Shown: piece by piece, positions 42,687-42,760 of the stretch
Position numbering within the stretch: the stretch's first letter is position 1
How the letters are laid out: each line of letters starts with the position of its first letter
From: UBA11855 sp035297385
GTDB lineage: Archaea; Thermoproteota; Bathyarchaeia; Bathyarchaeales; Bathycorpusculaceae
Assembly (NCBI GenBank): GCA_035297385.1
Contig: DATGZD010000043.1
Span: 1-42,760, forward strand
Length of the DNA: 42,760 nucleotides
Direction of reading: 5' to 3'
The notes under the pieces: model-generated
The model's input: only the letters and a program-made list of their open reading frames with translations
What the model was told of the DNA's origin: nothing
The model's database searches: none
Translations under genes and position numbers: made by a program

Positions 42687-42760
42687 TTGAAGCCTTTTCG
42701 AATTGTTGGAGTCGGGTTTGGAAAGCGACGGAAGGGCGTAGGATCTGGTGCTGGAAGTGG
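42687..42760 (+). CDS. Possible start of a gene cut by the window edge
   Basis: From TTG 42687 the frame is open to the window end and reads MKPFRIVGVGFGKRRKGVG, then Gly/Ser rich. An in-frame TAG precedes the TTG directly. Only about 24 codons are visible, with no clear Shine-Dalgarno, so this may be chance. Confidence 0.2.
   Translation, partial: MKPFRIVGVGFGKRRKGVGSGAGS

Noticed and set aside
1..42760. Search for CRISPR arrays, transposases, integrases and att-like repeats
   Set aside because: No regularly spaced repeats, no transposase or integrase motifs, and no duplication of the tRNA-Lys 3' end was seen by eye.

Overview
This AT-rich window comes from an archaeon. It encodes RadA, two TATA-binding proteins, TiaS, a two-subunit class I fumarase, archaeal pantoate kinase and phosphopantetheine adenylyltransferase, a tRNA-Lys with a short intron in the anticodon loop, and TATA boxes about 25 bases upstream of many starts. 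The gene set and the tandem secreted beta-propeller proteins with a C-terminal DYTMTILGVGIAVI anchor suggest a Thermoproteota (TACK) lineage, most likely Bathyarchaeia. That placement is inference from family recognition, not from a tree. No insertion sequence, prophage, CRISPR array or rRNA was seen.

Layout. 1-10.7 kb is mostly housekeeping: a partial NFACT (RqcH/Tae2-like) gene, a PrsW-like intramembrane protease, a 3-TM EMC6-like protein, radA followed by a small protein ending in a PCNA-binding motif, fumarase alpha and beta, a small coiled-coil gene with a broken or odd start, RimI-like acetyltransferase, a LarA-like protein, a metallo-beta-lactamase-fold protein plus pyrE, and tbp. 10.9-16.4 kb holds two paralogous large cell-surface proteins, each preceded by a stem-loop at the predicted 5' end of its mRNA. 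16.4-22.6 kb is looser and has small membrane proteins, a universal stress protein, a PAS histidine kinase, a zinc-finger-like protein, a flavodoxin and two stand-alone Lrp/AsnC effector-binding (RAM) domains. 22.7-30.4 kb has tiaS, a di-haem cytochrome c, CcmF, a second tbp and a DUF362 protein. 30.5-37.8 kb has tRNA-Lys(CTT), membrane proteins of unknown role, a matrixin-type protease, a CoA-biosynthesis operon (ECF-type S component, pantoate kinase, PPAT) and a compact methionine synthase.

37.8-42.4 kb is the most system-like part. A slipin-NfeD pair lies divergent from a tight three-gene operon: an arrestin-like protein with a zinc ribbon, a coiled-coil protein, and an SPFH protein ending in three zinc ribbons. 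The layout resembles bacterial PspA/YdjGHI membrane-stress loci, but the middle protein is not an obvious PspA.

Expression signals are mixed. First genes of transcripts are often leaderless or nearly so, with a TATA box 25-30 bases upstream. Internal genes carry GGAGG or GGTGA Shine-Dalgarno motifs. TTG starts are common. Three small genes lack a usable ATG, GTG or TTG where their N-terminus should be, which points either to near-cognate starts or to single-base errors in the assembly.
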